Below, in pieces: positions 14,157 to 28,036 of a stretch of DNA of 64,000 nt (position 1 is the first letter of the stretch; each line of letters begins with the position of its first letter). The notes under the pieces are model-generated. The model did not search any database, was not told the origin of the DNA, and saw nothing but the letters and a program-made list of their open reading frames with translations. The position numbers and the translations under genes are program-made. The stretch is taken from NCBI GenBank assembly GCA_004794785.1, contig SJOL01006434.1, positions 330,243-394,242 of the forward strand, given 5' to 3'. The DNA comes from Opisthorchis felineus (lineage: Eukaryota > Platyhelminthes > Trematoda > Opisthorchiida > Opisthorchiidae).

Positions 14157-17100
14157 GACTGTTTGCTAAATTCATTTGTTCACAAGCTAGTAAATTAGCA
14201 TAACCAGCATCATCGTGAAAAGCTGTTAATCCGTTTCAGAACAGATAATTTCACAAGTTCATTGTGTTACTGCTCTAAATGAACCCAGGTTTTTGATGTG
14301 GTTCTGCCTATCAGAATATTATGTCGTTTCCGTTGTTTCGTCCTACAATAGCTAGTATATAATTTTAGGTAGATCTTTTGCAGGATTTTGCAGGTTTTGA
14401 GCGAACATTCATTAATTAGTACAAATGAAGGTCTTTGGGACTTTACATGAGATGCCTCCAAATGTCAGAGACTCTTAACAGCCAATCGTTCTTCAGAGTT
14501 GAACCAGTATTATACCCAGTAACTCATTGGCACACTGTCCACTCAATGCTTCCCTTGCCTTCGTGTATCTTACATAAGTCCATACTCAGAAAATGTGATG
14601 ACATGTGGGACGGGACTTAATTATGACGAAAATTCCAAATCATTACATTTTAACGCGTACTGCTCGTTTCCCCTTCCAGCTGCAAGCAAATGTATTTCTC
14701 TACTAAGTCGCAAAACTGTTGCACTGCGATTCACGCACAGCGACGTACTCATTACAAGGCATTTTTGTTGACCTAATATCCAGATACTGGTATGGTTTGT
14801 CTGTCCTAATTTGAACGGCAATAGATCACTTATGGAGCTCAGGTTGGAGAAAGAATCGGCCACCATATGCTGGAAAGTAGCTACCCTCAGAAAGCCAACT
14901 ATATTTGACACTCGCTAAATCAAATAGTGTTTCTGAATATACAGTTTAGAGAGATGTCACTTTGCTACTAAGGTCATGAGGCAATTCACACTGCCTACAT
15001 AAGGATGGTGAGTACAAGAAGAGTACATACCTAGAAGATGTAATATATGTCTGTTATGTATCTGTTATTCCATGCAAATTAGCCAGGTTTGGAGTCAACT
15101 GACCCATGAGTGCTGGAGTTTTTTGGGTATTGCGCTTCTGCGATTCTCTTTGAAGTGCAAAAGTTTTATGCCTGGAACCAGAATTGCGGTAGTGACTACA
15201 ATGAAAAAGATCTAAATGAGTCGGGAAGGCGGGCAGCCAAATGTTAATTGGCGCGCACGCAAAATATAGTACAAGGTTTTCGGGTCTTTCAAACACCATC
15301 CTTTTACCATTCTATTTTCAAGTAAACAGCATGTAGAAAAACCTTTTGAACCGACTATCCCAGTATCCCGGTTCGCTTAGAAGCATAAAAAAACCAGAAT
15401 CGTCTCGAAGATGATTATTTCCAGAGAACGATAGTCTGACGTTCGTTTACTAGCAGAATCCAACACGAAAATCAGCGAAACCATTTGCAAATTTTTCACT
15501 TTTCTTTCCTCTTTGTCCCATTTTCCCTGAAGTTAGCATACATGGTCTTGAAATTTGAGGTTCTTTGATTGTTTTAGCATATCAATTACACCACGCACAA
15601 ATCAATTTACCATGCCGTATCTGTCAGATATACAGCAACTTTTTCTGATATACGCAAACAGAACTAACAAACGGGGTCATGAAAAGACTTATTTTTTATG
15701 TAAACGTGCGTTAGCTAAGTAACATTTCCTATCAATTATTCGGCGTCGTTGTTGTCCCTGCAATCCCAGAGCCATCGGCGGTATCTCGAACAGGAAGAAC
15801 AAAAGAGAAACCTTAAGAATGACGTGTAGTTGTTTGGTCAGAATGTCACTACTGTCCTTAAACAGCATGGAGACGCAGATTTGCTTGAAAGGTAGAGAAG
15901 TGCTAGCTTCGTCAGGCAAAGTTTGATTACGCTGTTTTATGTGATATGGTGTGCGCCAAACTCATGATACTAGTTGTTGGTTCAGAGGATCTGACTGAAT
16001 CTCGGCTGGGTTTGTTAAGGCCAAAGATTTAAGAAGAGTTTCCGCAGACCTACCACCTAAATTCTGAACAAAAAACGGTATTTGACTGCATGCATACATC
16101 TTCCAGATACGTGAACTTCACGTTCAGTGTTGCGTCAACTATTTGGCCAAAGAAATTTCAAACCCTCTTCTTCCGAAAGCTGAGATGAAAACGTATCTAC
16201 CGTTATATAATTTGTCTGCCGGAAGTAACATAGATCCTAATGAAAACTTTGTGGTCCAATCAAGCGCTCTGATTTTTGGGAGGATCGTGATCACAGAAGG
16301 TAGAGATTTCTGGCAGCCATATACCTGAGATACGTTTGTACGCCCAAGAAGATTTGTTATTAAACAGCTGTAAGTATTCTTGGGGTATATCTTGTAGGAG
16401 GTAAGAATGCACTGTTCGGTGGAATCTGATACGGTCCGTTGGAAAAATATGCAACCTATGTTGCAGCCGTTTACAAAAATATCGTGCAACTGAACTGTAA
16501 TATTTGCGGCAAAGTTAAATAATAATGACAAGACTAAACAACATCAGTAGTGAGCAACTAAATAAATCAATGTAATCGGTACGCACAGAATAAGGCCTTC
16601 CCAGAAATGCCATTCGAACACTGGGAAGATTTCTGCGAGCGTGTAGAAATGCAAGATAATGTGTATCCTTTCATGAAAAAGAGGTGTGCATGAACGCATA
16701 AAAACCAATGTTTACTGAGACCGTTCTGCCTGACGGTTCCCATTCATCCTGTATATTGCTTCGATGCTTACTAAAGTTGTCTTTAGCGGTTCAAACAGAA
16801 GTTATCAAATGCAGTCGACACGGGAACCAAAAATATACTGGCTCTTGAAACGGCGCATTTAGGTTTTACGGCAACATGTAGAAAAACCGTTATACAGATT
16901 TTTACTTCTGAACGAATAGCTCTGTTTCCGGGATGCAAGTATATCAATCTAAAATGCCTTGCTTCAACGTCCGGTGGGGGTTTCCGTGGGTACGTCTACG
17001 CAAGTTCCATGGTTGAAGGGAAGTTTCACATAACTAGTGTTGGGCAACCGTGCTTGTGACGCACTGCACCCAGATCCATTGAATATGGAAGGGTAAAAAC

Positions 17101-17808
17101 AGCGTGATAACATTTGGTCTATTGAACGAAGAGTTAGTTTAAGAGTATATATTGGCCTCTGAAGTCTACTAATAAGTGGTATAAACAGGCCAATATGAGC
17201 GCTATCAGCGTTTTTAAAGTAATGCAATTTCTACACAAAAATATAAAATATTTGAAAGACACAGTTTACGAGTGACTGACGTTAAATTAGTCTTTACAGT
17301 GACGGTTTTCAAAGTTGCTTTTTTGCAGATATTTCACGGCAAATTGAATGGAAAGTATATAATTATCCTACAAAAGGACTTTAAAGGTGGCTTACCACAC
17401 CTTAGTATCTGTGGCTCGGGCCTTCATTATTGGAAATTTTTTAGCCAGCATTTCTAAAAAAATATGTATCAAACACCCGGAAAACCAAAATATCTTTTAA
17501 AAGATGCGTCAGAATCGACCCTTCCTTCCACATTACTGATATCTATTTTGAGTGTGATAGTGTAAGTAGCGGATGACATGCATGAGCATTCTCGCGACGG
17601 ATGGAAAGTCTAATATTTCTGACATTATATTTAAATCTAGTTTACCGACGCGCGCATTGATTTTATTCTCGCAGACGATTTGCGCAGGAGAAAAAAAGGC
17701 TTGTGTGTATTAGAAAAACTCAACCACACCTCTGGGGGTGCCTTTGCCCAGAACCAAAGACTTTTGTTTTTGACGCCATAAAATTTATACAAAAGTTTTG
17801 TCCACGTT

Positions 17809-18324
17809 TTGTTCAACAGGGTTTCCCTGAAGTTTCCCAGAGCTACTGATACTCACATATATTTCCATTGGTTTCCCGATATAATGAAGTGTTGTGCCCG
17901 CAAAACATTTATCAAACATTTAATTGGTATATTTATTTGTACGTTTATGTTACGTCTTATACTACATCAGAGAGAAATCATTTTGCCTTATTTACCCAAA
18001 TCTTATCTACACGCATCTTGCAGATTCGGCCAGATAATTTTCAATAATTCAAAACAGAGGCGGAATACTTCAAAAATAGAAATGGCATCGCGATTTTCCG
18101 CTTCATTCACCCCACACGGAGTGGATAGCTTTTCACTGTTAAAGTTGATTATACAGATTGCCGGTTTAAATGTCTATTCAGTTTCCTTTATTGTTCAAGG
18201 TTTCCAAACAGCGTGTTACCTAACCTCAAGTACGAACTGCCCAACGCAGTTGTTGACGGATGAATACACTACTATTTTGGGACACTGTTGTGTCATGTAC
18301 GATCTCACCTTGCAACTGAGGTAG
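17809..18324 (+). CDS. Unrecognised 171-codon open frame
   Basis: This is the longest stop-free frame in the window. A rough estimate from base composition gives about one chance in ten of such a frame arising randomly somewhere in 64 kb, so length alone is weak evidence. The product has hydrophobic stretches near residues 35-50 and 110-130 but no motif I recognise. No typical splice acceptor or donor frames it. It could be chance, part of an unknown repeat, or an exon. Confidence 0.15.
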   Translation: MFNRVSLKFPRATDTHIYFHWFPDIMKCCARKTFIKHLIGIFICTFMLRLILHQREIILPYLPKSYLHASCRFGQIIFNNSKQRRNTSKIEMASRFSASFTPHGVDSFSLLKLIIQIAGLNVYSVSFIVQGFQTACYLTSSTNCPTQLLTDEYTTILGHCCVMYDLTLQLR

Positions 18325-21300
18325 TTCTATGTTCTCTTCTAGTTCTAGTTCTCTTCTTGCCAAAGACTCATAATTAGACTTCTACAAAGACTGAAGTGAT
18401 TTAATTACTGGAAAAGCCTGAAGAAATTAAAACACAGGGAGAAACAACAGGTGTCCCTTTGAAGGATGTTACGGTATTTTTGATTAGAAATGCCAAACGT
18501 AGTAATATTGAGAGAAACTGATCACCATTTCACCCAGTATATAAAATCTAGCCGTATTAAATGTAGTGCATAGGTTTTGCTGCCCTGTAAAAGTCTCAGC
18601 TAGTACGTCGAAATAGAAAATGTGGTTTTAAACAGTTGCCTATATCACAGAAGCCACGAAGAACATACCAAAGCTGTACGCACTTTTAAAATGTGGGTAT
18701 CGGAAACCACTCAGTCCCCTATTATATTTGACTTCTTAAGATTGTATGTAACCAGTCCATTTTGACGTACTTGATCTACTCTACAAATCCGATATGCAAT
18801 TTGAAATAAAGCAGTGGAGAGACAAGTGTGTTTAAAAACTACTTGCTAACTAATGCTACGGATAATTTTTTTACTGATAAACTGAGTGTGAGGTATTTAC
18901 ATGGGGATATAGCACTCTTAATTGTTAATTTTAACCTCCGTGACATATACGTCCCCGAAGGACGTTGGGGTCAATTCCATCGATCATAACCAAACATGAC
19001 AATCGCTAAAATATCAGTAAAAACAGGCAATTCAACAGTGTAGAAGTCTCTCCCCCAGACATTTATGGATTGTTTTTGTGTGTGCAATAAATTTGAGCCG
19101 GCTATTAATTCAATAAAATTCCACATACAGACACATAATTCATACTACTAATCTCATACTCCTCATGACCAAAAGAGTCGTGCACACAGACTCTGCCACA
19201 AAGATTATGATATAAACTATGTGGGCGTAGTCAGCAGACAAATGAGGTTACGAATGCAAGAACACGAAATCTGTGCAAAAGCATCTGCCTTTCAGCAATT
19301 TGGAGAAAGTTGTTCATTGTTTTCCGGAACACAGTAACGCTGTTTTACCAAAAAGTGCATATTCAGAAGGGCATGTTGTCGGAGTGGCGCAGCCCTTGGA
19401 ATTTTGAACCAAAGTAGCTGCGCTGACTAGAGTGGCTGAAAAAAAATCAAGTACCAATGATGAAAGAAATAAGTACTTCATGCCAACGAAGTCAATCGTA
19501 GTACGTGCAGCACTTACGCTGTCCTGTTCCTCAAAATTGCTAACTACTGCGAATGCTCAGCGTGACTTCCCCAGACCCGGTATCAAAACATCGTCAACTA
19601 GATTTGACAATTCACCCTTTACGAAGATCACTCACAGTACCTGAAATATAGATTAGGTGATACTGTGTATAAATTTTTGTTGTTCATTCAGTAACCACCA
19701 CGGAATGATCAGACCCATTGGTCATATCCACAATGAACGCGGTGCCCACGATTTGAAATTTTTGGCTCTTCAGTCACATTAAGATTGTGGCCATTGTGGC
19801 ACTGCTTCCTATGGCATAGCGGAATGTTATAGGTTTTCGAGTCACCCACATACAAGAGCACACTCTTCACCCAACCGTGAACTTAATTTACGCGTCGAAT
19901 TTGCCATGACCACAATGTGGACGCCCAGTTCACCAGCTTGTAGAGGTATCTGGCTTGGGAATGACCCAGTGAAGCTTTCGGAAAATTATTTTACGAGAAG
20001 GCCCATGTTATTCAATAGACATGGTTAATTTCTTGGAAAAAGGACGGTCAGTATGGTTGAGAATTTGGCTATCCAAAGGAACCCAGAAGAATTTGGCTAG
20101 TGGAATTCCGGATTTGATTGGTCTTAACAAATACGGAAAGCATCATGACATTTTGCTGGTTGTCCTGACAAAATGAAGGGCGGTTTTAAGAAACCTGCCC
20201 GGATTAGTGCTTGCGAAGTACATGCGTAAATAATAATTGGTATACGAAACTTGGCCCAGTCTTAACCGCTGAAAATATTGAACGCCTTGGTTTCGGGTAC
20301 ACGGTATAGTAGATGTTTTGTAGACGGAAGATTTTTCAGATGTTATCTTTAATTACTTAACTTTAGCATCTTAAATATAAACACATCTTTCCTCAAGTAA
20401 CCTTACTTATAACATCAGGTAAGCGATCGGACAATTATCGCCACCAGCAATAATTAGGATAAACAATTGTGCCGACAGCATATTGTGTCAGTAGATTTTG
20501 CGCAATAATTTATTAACTCAACGGCTCATTTTCTTACTAGGAACAGACGGTTCAATCACCTAGGTAAAAGATGCTTGTGTTCAGTTGATAGATGAAACTT
20601 AGTATACACCTTATGTACTTACTTTTCAGTTATTGCAGCTATTTCAATCGACACCAGGACAATTGTAGAATTAAAGCACAGAAATCCTTCAGCAAGGACG
20701 AAATCAAAGAAATGGAGTGAGAATTTATGCGAGTTGTCAGCGGAAATGGAGTCAGACGTCGCTTTTGTTAAGATTTATGGTAATTATGGTCTGTCTATTG
20801 TGAATTTACTTAGAAGATGTAAAGCACAATAAAGAATTTTGTAATTTATTGCAAAGACCAGCTGTCTCACATGGAACTGGCACCGTACAGTGTGGAAACA
20901 GACAAAAGAATCCTTTTATCCCATGGTACTTTTGGAGTGCTTTCTTCACCTAAGGACACATGCCTCTAATGCTGGTACTGCCTCTACCGGGTAGCTCCAT
21001 ACATTTTGGTATGTGTCGACCTCAGTTGCCAGATAACATACAGAGCTGAGATCCAGGAATTTGTTATTTCCGATCAGAAATAACTCTTTTAACATCAAAA
21101 TGAACAGGAGAGATTTTACTCCTTTGTTCGCGTCCCTAATTTTGCTTGAGCTTGTCAGTAACTGGGAGGCCCAAACGAACAGGCTTTCTAGATTATCGTC
21201 AACACAAACTTCTAAGATCGCTGTTGTTCAATTTTAAAAATGGAGGAACATCGTGCTTGATCTTTATTCCACCCACAACTTTTGCGCCGTCACAAAGAGC

Positions 21301-22270
21301 TCAAGATTTTAGTACCCCAATAACACAGAGTCGTATAAGGAAGTTTGCGTTTGACACTCACAGAGCCTCATATACCAGCTGGCTAGGACAACTTCCTAAT
21401 CCTCCCAGTTTGAGGTTGCAGCAGATGTGCAATTTGTCCCTTAAAATGATGGTCTTGCTCTAGCCACCGCTCCCTTGTTGTTAAGCCTTTGAGTTAGAGG
21501 TTTTGGCTAAGACGCCTAACCGTCGTTTTGTCTTGGTTTTGAGACCCTGGAAGCCAAGCACAATCGTCAATCGCACACACATAATTCCATACCATATTCA
21601 TCGTCGCCTGGTGCCACCAGTCGGGCTGTTTTACTTGCTACATATAGCAGCGAGGGTAAGCAAAAGGAAGTTACTGCCGAGGTATAAATGCATAGGAAGA
21701 TGGACTTAACGCTATCCGGTGGATGCCTTAAACTGAAATCAAGGTACTGGACGATGATGAATGCCTGCTGAAGTTATGTGCTAATCGCAAGCTGTTTCTG
21801 TGCGGTAAAAACTCCCGAAACAACCAAAGCACTTTGCCCATTGACAACCACGCAGGTGAGCCAACCAACGAGATGGGGAAACTACATCGTCATTAGCTAT
21901 ACTTGTTGTGGATTGCTTCCCGACTTTAGTCTTATCTGGAACACCCATATGGATTCTGTCACCTACCCGTCCAATGCTACTTCTGTTTGAGCTTTACAGG
22001 GGTATTCAAAATGCGTACACACCTCCTGGCCGTTGAGCAACTCTCAGATCTAATGTGGAGCAGGCCCACGAAAACCAGCTACTGAAGTCTTATTCGAACA
22101 ATATACCTCCTTACTGAAACGTAGCGTCCAAAAACACGTAAGATTCTGAGCGCTTTGCTTGTGTAACGGCTCAACCTACCAAGTGCATCTAATCAATCTA
22201 CCTTACGGAAATTCTACAGCTGCTCAAAGGTCGAGTACATATGCATTAGCTGTTTGGTAGTGTGACCATT

Positions 22271-22860
22271 GAAGTCAACACAAAAATTGCACAAGCCAGA
22301 ATCGCTTTTGTTAATTTGCGCCACCTGTGACATCAAAAAAATATATGTTTGGGCCCTAAGCGATGTATACGTCAGACTACATTGTGGGCTGCATTGTCGT
22401 GCGTTTGTGGTACTTAGGTATATAGAAGTGAGACGTCTACAGTTATTTGATCGCCGATTTCTCAGAAATGTGGATGGGATCGGCCGAAATTAGCAAATTC
22501 GCAGTAATTTGATGAGAAGACGGGTCCTTCGTGCAGCACAATATATTTAACTCGAAAAGCAAATCCACCGTTGCAAGTTAAGTTGGCTGGGTTATGCGTG
22601 CCGAGTTGCCATCCACCGAGACGAGCGTTGTATCCGTGCCTATTAAGGGGGGCGGGCGGAAACCAAGAGGTGGACGCAGTCTGACATAACATAAGGGCTT
22701 AAAAGAGGCTACATCAATTTGGGTATTGCTGGTGCAGTTTTCCTTCTGGAATGTGTCCTACGTGGCTCTCCCTGTGCTTGTCTGTCGACGCTGAACGATA
22801 CGGTGACCAACTGATGTCCGTGGCGTTCATGGTGTCATTTTCATTCAGATTGTATGTTTA
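22271..22860 (+). mobile_element. 3' end of an RTE-type non-LTR retrotransposon (decayed)
   Basis: The frame at 22,271 reads ARIAFVNLRHL followed by a stop, matching the 'KARxAFANLRHLW' block of RTE polymerase proteins. In another frame about 22,400-22,490 reads VRRLQLFDRRFLRN (family form: VRRLxVFDHRCLR). From 22,581 the frame reads SWLGYACRVAIHRDERC, then, after stops, GIAGAVFLLECVLRGSP, LSTLNDTVTN and CPWRSW. These correspond to the family's RWLGHVLRMP...RLPGW...WLxTLxDMAxNRxQWRSC tail. Several in-frame stops and a frame change show it is dead. Direction is plus, with the 3' end near 22,860. Confidence 0.85.
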
Positions 22861-25730
22861 GGTGTTGGAGGTGTTCAGATCTCGGATGTTTGTGATAGAT
22901 TAGCCCTAGACGTCTTCCCTCCCCTTTATTGTCTTCTTCCCAACATATAAAGATTTATTCAAATAAACTGACACGCTCGTGCGGCTGCAAGGCACCAGTG
23001 TCCTTGTGTCGCTATCAATGATTGATTGGTTGCTTGAGTAAATGACAGTGTTTGTGACATATTTGGTTCCATGATATTTGTCAAGTCCTTTCGCAGTTTC
23101 ATCACGAACATATCTGTATCACACTCAATAATCTGGAAAAATTCTTCCAAAATTTCGACATGAAATCCAGTGATTTCTACCCCATTTACTACCACTGCGT
23201 TCTAAATAAAACATCATCATCATTGACAGCATAACTTCGGTGCTCAACACAGATGCATCGCTGGTGGACAAGCACCAATTGGGAAAAAAATAAACGGCAG
23301 AGATAGGGCCCGGTTTGAGCTCGCTGACCGAAACCGTTTCCGAAATATATCGACGAAATTAGGTCTTCAGTTGCTGGCCTTTGGAGGCAAAGTGAAAGTC
23401 TTCTACTGTTTTTTTATTTATGAGGGCAATAATTATATTTTTCCTGGCTCCAGTGTTTCCTATAATCAGGGGCCTAAGTTAAGTTGTTATCTTTGTCGGA
23501 TATTAAGTCCCTTTCAGAAGTGTTCATGCGAATCTCATTTTTAAGCGCCATTTGTTCCTTTGGATAACTGACATACCTGTCGAACAGTGTTACGTAAAAT
23601 GAAGTCACTGTCATGTACAAGTTCCAATGTATACCGGGAGACCCACTAATCACTCTACCATTGCTACCACGGTGACTGTCCCTATTGATAAGCAGTGGGT
23701 ATCCGATACGGATTAGCTGATCAACAATGCATAGTCCATGTGTTTTCTCAGTTTGAGCGCTCCAGATATGCCACGGTGAGTAAGCCACCAAAGTCCCCCA
23801 CTAAGAGCTGGCAGAAATAAAATCTTTGAGTAGAACTGGAAACCCGTTGACCAATTTTAGCAGTTTGAAGTAAAAGCAAACCCAAGCACCTTATTCTGGA
23901 GCTGTCCGGAGATCCTGAGCTTTAGCATTACAGCGCACTTTTAATGTCGTGGCACATGCTTAAGACTGTCCGGAGAGACTCCTTTCCGTAGGGCAGAGAA
24001 TCGATGCCTGACAATGCTTGTCATCCCATGGGGGACTTTAGTAAACAAGCGGTTTGTTGTTAGAGATACAGAATACTTTACTGAAATTTTCTCTCGGCTC
24101 TACCCGGCTAACTGCGATACTAGTTCTAGTGAGTTGTTTCAAGTCGCGCCCAAATGGGTCATCTGGCATCCATAGTAGAGCCACGGCTGAACCGAAGAAC
24201 ACTTTACGTCTACAATTATGGCATTTTGCGCTTTCGTTTGTCCAAGTTCAGCTTTCAAAGGAGAGGAAATCAAAATTCATGTTTTTAAGTCCATTGACAC
24301 TCCTGGTGTTCAGCTTTCCCCCAAACTTGTGAACCAACCCACCAATTAACAAGCTTGTGAAGGCGCAATCACCGGCTTAGGTTTCAAGTAGCTGGAACAT
24401 TTCGGCCCATACTGGACTATATTCATTCTGTTTCATACATCTCTTTGTTCAGAAGTAGCTGGTTTCCTGCACACGGTCTGTTCTATAAATAAGCATAATC
24501 TCCCGTAGGAGCTTTTGGTGAAATTGATATATAACATTGGCATATAACCCAGGTTTGGCTGTCATTATGGTAATACAACTTCCTTGTTAAGGACGGAATT
24601 TCTGTCCTTTTAAGAGAGTGCATGTTTTATACAGGTGTTTGGAGACTTCCGAATGCGTCACTAGCCCTACTTGTGACTCATTTGCGCAGTTAGTTGTGTT
24701 CTGCTGAGTACATGTTGACAAAAGTCAAATAATGATGCCCTACATTCGAAAGCAACTGCAGACAATGTCGTCATACTCGATCTCCCTGAAAATTACCACA
24801 ATGTGGTACACTTAGCCGAAAATGGCTGAACATTTCGTTTGGACAGACAATGTTTCTGATAGAAACGTTGGCCGCCTAGATTGATCTTCGCCTCTCAAAA
24901 TTTTTGCTATAAGTCAAGCTAATCGAGAAACGATAAACAACCCTCGTTTCTATTCGGTCTTCATCCGAGAGTGGATGAGATCACCCCATTCGTTTGAGCA
25001 ACCCGTTTTTGCCACACGTTACATCAAAATTGTTTGCCAATTCAATAAATAACGCTTATCTCAGTTAGCTGAGTTCCGAAAATTTTCAAATAAGGCTGAC
25101 TACTATCTGAGGTTCACTGCAAGCAATCATACATATTCACGTCAGGCAGCGACTGATTAACAGTAATTCCCCGACCAGCACTTCGGAGACTGAAAACTTA
25201 GTCTTTCTGCCAGCAGAAATATAAGACAGCTAAATTAGAGCCAAAAGCGAATGGCATAACTGAATCTGTTCCTTTCTAAAGTTCCCCATTTATATAATCC
25301 ATTTGTTATCCCTTGACTGATAGTAAGACACACAACACCGTAGAGAGGAATTTAATTTTTATCGGTTTTCCTTTTGCGGGAGATTTAGAGACTGGGATCA
25401 TTACCAGACGTCCAAAATGGGTGACCTTAAAAATTTTCCAATAACTCTCGTCGTCGTTAGCGGCTAATTGCCTGCCTCAAAACAAATGTTATGGTATACT
25501 TGTTTTCCTGCTGCTGTGCTGTGTAGTGAGTGAACGTTTTGTCGACTGGGCAAAATGATGCCTTCGGAGCCGAGAAAGAGGTCACGGAAGTCAACTACGA
25601 GCACCACGGCCAAGATTACTTTTGATAAGCTTGAGTTTACAGTTAGAATTTTCTTTGAACTACTGTACAATATGTTCCGGAAAACTCAATTACCTTGTTT
25701 GTTTAGGAGTGGGCATTATCGTTTTGCCTA
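22861..25730. other. Intergenic DNA between two RTE relics
   Basis: No gene recognised. A minus-strand frame of 105 codons (23,474-23,791) and a plus-strand frame of 92 codons (24,054-24,332) lack motifs and splice sites. They may be further decayed transposon sequence. Confidence 0.45.
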
Positions 25731-25734
25731 AACA

Positions 25735-26570
25735 ATCATGCACTGTGTGTTCACAAGGATTGTGCCGGTCTTTAGCTTGTCCGCTTTTGTCGTTAACCAC
25801 TGGTATGTAGAGTACCGGTGTCTATATTCAGGGTGGCGACAGCTGTCAATCCGAATGAGCTTACTAATTAGTGCATTTATATTTCGTTGCCAGGTCACAG
25901 ACTGTCACCCCTGTCGTTCGTTGACACACAGCACATTGTCAGGCAAAACGAGGTCTGCGGGACAGGTGGTCATTTGACGTGCAAGGTACTTGTCCTAACC
26001 ACAGTACCTTAAGAAGCGTGAGTCGCTCATCCTTCGCCGGAGAGTTCACCCTCCCTGGAACTATCTGGCGTATCCCAGCGTTAATTCGATGTTCCTATCA
26101 GATATGGATTGTCAAACACCGATAGTTTTCGTATACCGTGTACGCGTGGGGGCCATGGTTCGGAGCAATAAACAGCATGGATTGCACTGCCTCACTGTGT
26201 ATCTTATCTTTCGTAGACAACCTGGAAACCAGACAACCTGTTGCCTAGATTTCCGGGGCTATGGGAAGCTGCCATAGCCTTCCCAGTTCTGCAAGTGGCC
26301 TTGTCCTTGTTCAGTCCACTAGGACTTATGAAACTAGTAGTTAACTAACTACTTACGTCATGTCGATTGGCCAATCTGTAGGTAGGTCGTTTCAGTTTGA
26401 TCCCATTCAGTCTTGTGGCAGCACCGGCAGGTGTGAATCGCATACCAAACTGTGCGTCAGAATTAGTTAGGTTATTCAAAATGGATGGCTTATCTGATAG
26501 ATCCAATGTCTCTAAGTGAAAATCCCGGGATAATTTTGATCCCGAAGGTTCCAGAAACAGGAAGAGAAGT
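25735..26570 (-). mobile_element. RTE-type non-LTR retrotransposon fragment, minus strand (decayed)
   Basis: Read on the minus strand from about 26,540 downward: LSDKPSILNNLTNSDAQFGM and then RFTPA (family form LSD...L..L...A..FGMRFAPAKC); FISPSGLNKDKA near 26,330 (YLGS.ISP.G...DE); RLSTKDKIHSEAVQSML near 26,200 (LSLKGRVYxxAVRSVLLYGxETW); and near 25,900 VTWQRNINALISKLIRI and SCRHPEY (TWxRxMKxLTSxLxxxGxCRLPGW). The order matches an RTE polymerase C-terminal half, but the frame changes repeatedly and stops interrupt it. It points away from the Hv1 gene. Confidence 0.8.
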
Positions 26571-27829
26571 TCTAAAATGAATATCAGTAGCACAGTTGGA
26601 TACAAATGGTAATAGCAAACAGTTTTGTCTTGAATCATTGGATGTGGCGAACTAAGGCAATTTTGCTGTATACCCGTGCTCGTCCACAGGAGTTAGCATA
26701 ATGTGACCTTATAGGGCATAATGATCTGGAAAGGACGCCTCTGAACACCTGGTACCGCCGTAGATTCTAATGATCAACAGAGTCAAAACAGTCTTCAGAT
26801 TGATGTCGAGATGCTTAAATGGTGCTTTTATTCGAGAATTTGTCACAAAATAGAGACGTGGTAAGTGCATTCTTGGTCAGGGTAAGACTCAGCTTGAGTC
26901 TCACTAATCTATCTGGTATTCAGTGAGGTTGTGTAGAATAATGGCATATAGCACATAATAGGCTGGTGCCATTTGGTCCCTGCATGACATTCATGAGCCT
27001 TTTTTGTGGACTACGAGTGCGGTTGAAGAGCTTTATTCTGCCGGTAATTTTTTCTCTTTAACTCTCCTGAAATACGGTGGGCAGTCTGTTCACATGGATT
27101 TTAGCACCTTCTTTGGATATCCCTTCGTGAAAAGCGCTCAATGGGAGTGCTAGGTCGCGTTAAAAGGGACTCACTAGGCAGCACTCTGTGAAGAGTTTCC
27201 CCCAAGGAGATCATCATAGTCGGTTTCCTTGATAACTGCCTTTCTACCTACGGGCTCCACATCCTATTGTCTTCAATACTATAACTTGTCCGTCTGGATT
27301 AGCCGCCACACCTCTTTGTTTGGACAAATTCTTCAGACAAATCGGCTGATACAAGGCGAATTGTTTATTGTCTAACTGGCAATGAAATTTTTCCCGTCGT
27401 TTCTTGAGAACGGCAGTTGGCAAAACGAGTTGCACAAACTCACTAGGGAAAAAACAAGGGATTACACAAATTTATGAATATCGTTAACAAACTCCTGCTG
27501 ATGTAAACATCCAGTGCAGGCGCAAGGATATTGCAAACACTAGCTATTAGGATTAACAAAAAGCATTTACATGATAAAAACAACTATTCTTTGGCTAATG
27601 ACTCTGCTTCACTGTGTTGAATTATCCCCAATGATAAGAAACAGGTGATGAGATTACTTGCTATATGCATCATTCACTTTTTAGGGTTTAAATGCACGAG
27701 CCAATTGTTAGATCTGTTCTAATTTTGAAAAGGTTTTGGAAGAGAACAATATCAGATTGAAGCCACCTGTTTGTTCTGTCTCCTGATGCAAAGGGCATAA
27801 AATCTGCTGGTTGTGTTGCACGCCTTCAT
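26571..27829. other. Upstream flank of the Hv1 gene
   Basis: About 1.25 kb between the minus-strand RTE relic and the first candidate Hv1 codon. No gene is visible. Any promoter for the channel would be expected here if the 27,830 ATG is correct, but I see no unambiguous TATA or initiator element. Confidence 0.4.
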
Positions 27830-28036
27830 ATGGATACATTTGTTTTAACGTGCCAGTTCAGAAGTTATGCATTGCGTAACCAAAGTATAAAAAGCACTTT
27901 TTATTGTCAAGGAAGAGGCTTTTTATACGGACCAGTGCCTGTTGTATTTGGCCGACCTACAAGGCCATCTTTTGGGGCCAGATCTGCCGATATCTTGGGT
28001 ACTGATTTTTCGGATGGATGCAGTCCATCTAAGATA
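27830..28036 (+). CDS. HVCN1: Hv1 candidate exon 1 (start codon, N-terminal cytosolic region)
   Basis: ATG at 27,830 opens a 69-codon frame rich in Gly, Pro, Ser and Arg (for example FYCQGRGFLYGPVPVVFG and RPTRPSFGARSADILG). This is plausible for a disordered cytosolic N-terminus. It ends in phase 0 at a moderate donor, ATA|GTAATA. The phase matches the next candidate exon, 393 bp downstream. The evidence is phase consistency and composition only, because N-termini of this family are poorly conserved. An alternative start further upstream, with an acceptor at CAG 27,861, would enter in phase 2. Confidence 0.35.

Larger units (their letters stand above)
12333..22270. other. Long intergenic stretch without recognised genes
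   Basis: No exon or element could be assigned with confidence. Open frames longer than 90 codons exist at 14621-14911 (minus), 16139-16531 (minus), 17809-18324 (plus) and 21146-21463 (plus). None has a recognisable domain. The stretch directly upstream of the RTE relic at 22.3 kb, roughly 21.1-22.2 kb, may contain more of that element in decayed form, but I could not read reverse-transcriptase motifs there. Confidence 0.45.

Noticed and set aside
14621..14911. Minus-strand frame with GQQKCLVMS and NRSATVLRLS, faintly like the start of an RTE endonuclease
   Set aside because: Only two short blocks match loosely and the neighbouring endonuclease motifs are absent.
16143..16328. Plus-strand frame resembling the start of a left-handed beta-helix protein (dynactin subunit 6-like), reading NFVVQSSALIFGRIVITEG
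   Set aside because: The resemblance covers only about 25 residues, the hexapeptide pattern does not continue downstream, and no splice sites frame it. An equally long frame exists on the opposite strand.
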